NCBI GenBank assembly: GCA_030620895.1 | Contig: JAUXIU010000072.1 | Span: 1 to 6,052 of the forward strand | DNA: 6,052 nt | Source: Deltaproteobacteria bacterium | GTDB lineage: Bacteria; Desulfobacterota; GWC2-55-46; S146-70; JAUXIU01 | Reading direction: 5' to 3' | Shown here: in pieces, positions 4,272 through 6,052 of the stretch | Position numbering within the stretch: position 1 is the stretch's first letter | How the letters are laid out: each line of letters starts with the position of its first letter | Position numbers and translations under genes: made by a program | The notes under the pieces: generated by a model | The model's database searches: none | What the model saw: the letters and a program-made list of their open reading frames with translations, nothing else | Told to the model about the DNA's origin: nothing

Positions 4272-6052
4272 ATGTCAATGCCGCAAGCCAAAATTCCGCA
4301 GGTTCCGCTGATCGATCTGACCACACTCTGGTTTCAGGTTGCGGGGACACACTGCAACCTGGAGTGTAAACACTGCTTCATAGGGTGTGGTCCGGGTGTG
4401 TCAAACCATAAGATGATGTCCAGGGATATGGTGAGGGGTTATCTGGAGGAGGCGAGGAATTATGATATTAAGGAGTTCTATCTTACAGGTGGTGAACCCT
4501 TCCTGAATAAGGAGTTACCCGGGATCATCGACGATATACTTGAACTCGGTGATGTCACGGTCCTGACAAATGCCACCCTCATTACTTCTAACATCGCCTC
4601 GAGGCTAAAGAGGTTGTCTGAGGATTCGACACATCAGATGAAATTCAGGGTGAGCATAGAGAACCCTGTCGAGGGGGAGAATGACAGGGTCCGAGGGAAG
4701 GGCTCTTTCAAGATGGCTGCAAAAGGAATAAGGAACCTCATCGCCGCCGGTTTCAATCCGATTATTACCTCGACAAGGCTGGGGGAGGGGGGTGAGGTCT
4801 CTGAAGCTGGATTTAAGCAGTGGCTGAGCGGTCTAGGTGCAGTCGAGCCACAGATTAAGGCGCTCCCTACACTTTACCTCGGACGTGCCATGGAGAACAT
4901 CCGCCCTTACCGTGAAGATGAAAGGGTGACTGAGAACTGTTTTAAGGACTTCTCCAAGGCCAACCTCCAGTGTTCCTACTGCAGGATGATTACCGCAGAG
5001 GGTATCTATGTCTGTCCGATACTCATAGATGACCCGGAGGCGAGGTTGGGTGCCACCCTGGGAGAGGGTCTCACGGCCTATGAGATGGAGTCGCCGGCAT
5101 GTTACACCTGCCGCACCGCCGGGCTCTGCTGCTCCAATACTGCCGTGCCCCATGAGATAACAGGTGAGGATGTGGAGTCCTTTTATGGTAATGCCGCTAA
5201 AGAGCCCCAACAATCCCTCTGCTGCCCGAAGATCTATGACGAGGTTGATACCGATCATATCCCAAAGGAGGTGCTGGAGATCTCCTACGGTTGTGGAAGC
5301 CCTGTCTCCATGGCAAAGGTAAAAGCAGGAGAGACGATGCTGGACCTGGGTTCGGGTGGGGGCATCGATTGTTTTATTGCTGCTAAATTGACTGGGCCAT
5401 CGGGAAGGGTCATCGGTGTCGATATGACTGAGGAGATGCTCAAGAAGGCGTCGGAGAACAAGGTGAGGGTTGCGGAGAACCTCGGATATAACAACGTTGA
5501 GTTTAGAAAAGGGGTTCTCGAGGATATACCGATAGATGCTGATGCCGTGGATCTGGTGACCTCCAACTGTGTCATCAACCTCTCGGTCAACAAAGGGAAG
5601 GTCTTCAAGGAGATATACAGGGTATTAAAGGACGGCGGTCGCTTTGTCATCTCTGATATCGTCTCGGACAGGCCTGTCACCGATGCCATGAGGCAGGACA
5701 AGGAGCTCTGGGGCGAGTGTATATCCGGGGCGCTGACCGTAGAAGAGTTTATCAGGTATGCCATGGAGGCGGGGTTCTACGGGACAACAATCTTATCGAC
5801 CGCCATTTACAGGAAGGTGGAAGGAATACGTTTCGATTCCATAACCTTTCAGGGGAATAAGCTCGTCAAAGGGGAGAGGTGTCTATATAGAGGCCAGAAG
5901 GCGATCTACCAGGGGCCTTTCACTTCCGTATCTGACGATGAAGGCCATATATTTCTCTTTGGTGCCGCTGTAGAGGTATGCACCGATACCGCTGAAAAGC
6001 TAAAGAAGCCGCCTTATAATACGATGTTCACCGTAACCGATCCGGAAGAGGA
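4272..6052 (+). CDS. Radical SAM-SPASM-like / ArsM-type methyltransferase fusion, 3'-truncated
   Basis: One frame runs without a stop from ATG 4272 to the window end, 593 complete codons. Residues 20-230 are a radical SAM domain: the [4Fe-4S]-binding CNLECKHC (Cys28, Cys32, Cys35; extra Cys39), TGGEP (72-76), and NDRVRGKGSF (137-146). Residues 223-287 are cysteine-rich and SPASM-like: C234-x2-C237, G244-x3-C248, then C277-x2-C280-x5-C286, suggesting an auxiliary Fe-S cluster. Residues 300-515 resemble ArsM, the SAM-dependent arsenite methyltransferase: CC at 317-318, YGCGSP (339-344), the SAM-binding LDLGSGGGID (357-366), GVDMT (382-386), SNCVINLS (431-438) and ECISGALT (482-489); thus the As(III)-binding cysteines known in ArsM all have counterparts. 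From 537 a further domain starts (YRGQKAIYQGPF, Cys570). Arsenic is the likeliest substrate, by homology; the product of the radical step is unknown. No signal peptide or in-frame UGA is seen. Confidence 0.88.
   Translation, partial: MSMPQAKIPQVPLIDLTTLWFQVAGTHCNLECKHCFIGCGPGVSNHKMMSRDMVRGYLEEARNYDIKEFYLTGGEPFLNKELPGIIDDILELGDVTVLTNATLITSNIASRLKRLSEDSTHQMKFRVSIENPVEGENDRVRGKGSFKMAAKGIRNLIAAGFNPIITSTRLGEGGEVSEAGFKQWLSGLGAVEPQIKALPTLYLGRAMENIRPYREDERVTENCFKDFSKANLQCSYCRMITAEGIYVCPILIDDPEARLGATLGEGLTAYEMESPACYTCRTAGLCCSNTAVPHEITGEDVESFYGNAAKEPQQSLCCPKIYDEVDTDHIPKEVLEISYGCGSPVSMAKVKAGETMLDLGSGGGIDCFIAAKLTGPSGRVIGVDMTEEMLKKASENKVRVAENLGYNNVEFRKGVLEDIPIDADAVDLVTSNCVINLSVNKGKVFKEIYRVLKDGGRFVISDIVSDRPVTDAMRQDKELWGECISGALTVEEFIRYAMEAGFYGTTILSTAIYRKVEGIRFDSITFQGNKLVKGERCLYRGQKAIYQGPFTSVSDDEGHIFLFGAAVEVCTDTAEKLKKPPYNTMFTVTDPEE

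Noticed and set aside
4833..5764. Two minus-strand reading frames (4833-5258 and 5285-5764)
   Set aside because: They lie inside the continuous + strand radical SAM/ArsM gene, whose translation carries clear motifs throughout; the antisense products show no recognisable motif.
4272..6052. Selenoprotein ArsS-like gene with in-frame UGA
   Set aside because: Reading the whole frame shows no in-frame TGA, and the radical SAM motif CNLECKHCF followed by GCGPGVSNH does not look like ArsS.

Overview
The window is a bacterial chromosomal segment with every recognisable gene on the + strand. Base composition is moderate, arginine is mostly AGG/AGA, and a secreted DUF3047 protein sits beside a TVP38/TMEM64 membrane protein, a MerA-like disulfide reductase and a radical SAM/ArsM-like fusion. 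Together these suggest an anaerobic or metalloid-exposed Gram-negative lineage of the Desulfobacterota or Nitrospirota kind. That placement is a weak inference, because no rRNA or other taxonomic marker is present.

Layout: (1) 1-593 holds the C-terminal four fifths of 6-phosphogluconolactonase (pentose phosphate pathway), cut by the window edge. (2) 594-876 is a non-coding gap with a degenerate 7-bp tandem repeat array (684-774), a small AT-rich hairpin, and two overlapping dyads just before the next gene. (3) 877-1542 encodes an exported DUF3047 protein, followed after 24 nt by (4) a TVP38/TMEM64 (SNARE-associated/DedA-like) membrane protein at 1567-2262. (5) 2263-2417 is an AT-rich gap filled with a second, more regular 7-bp array (2277-2390). 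(6) 2418-3842 encodes a FAD/NAD(P) disulfide oxidoreductase of the dihydrolipoamide dehydrogenase/mercuric reductase superfamily. (7) 3883-4155 is a 90-residue ORF of unknown function. (8) From 4272 to the window end runs one continuous reading frame of at least 593 codons. It fuses a radical SAM domain, a cysteine-rich SPASM-like segment, an ArsM-type methyltransferase and the start of a further C-terminal domain.

How the genes may work together: TVP38/TMEM64 proteins and MerA/Lpd-like reductases also occur as single fused polypeptides in other bacteria, so genes 4 and 6 probably act together as a membrane-linked redox pair. The last gene carries all the cysteines expected of an arsenite methyltransferase plus radical chemistry in the same chain. 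This recalls the two-gene ArsM/ArsS route to arsenosugars, although its radical SAM half does not look like ArsS. The region from 1567 on can be read as a possible metalloid or thiol-chemistry neighbourhood; this is inference from neighbours only.

The most unusual features are the radical SAM-SPASM-ArsM fusion and the two heptanucleotide arrays, which share an identical 13-nt leader although their repeat units differ.
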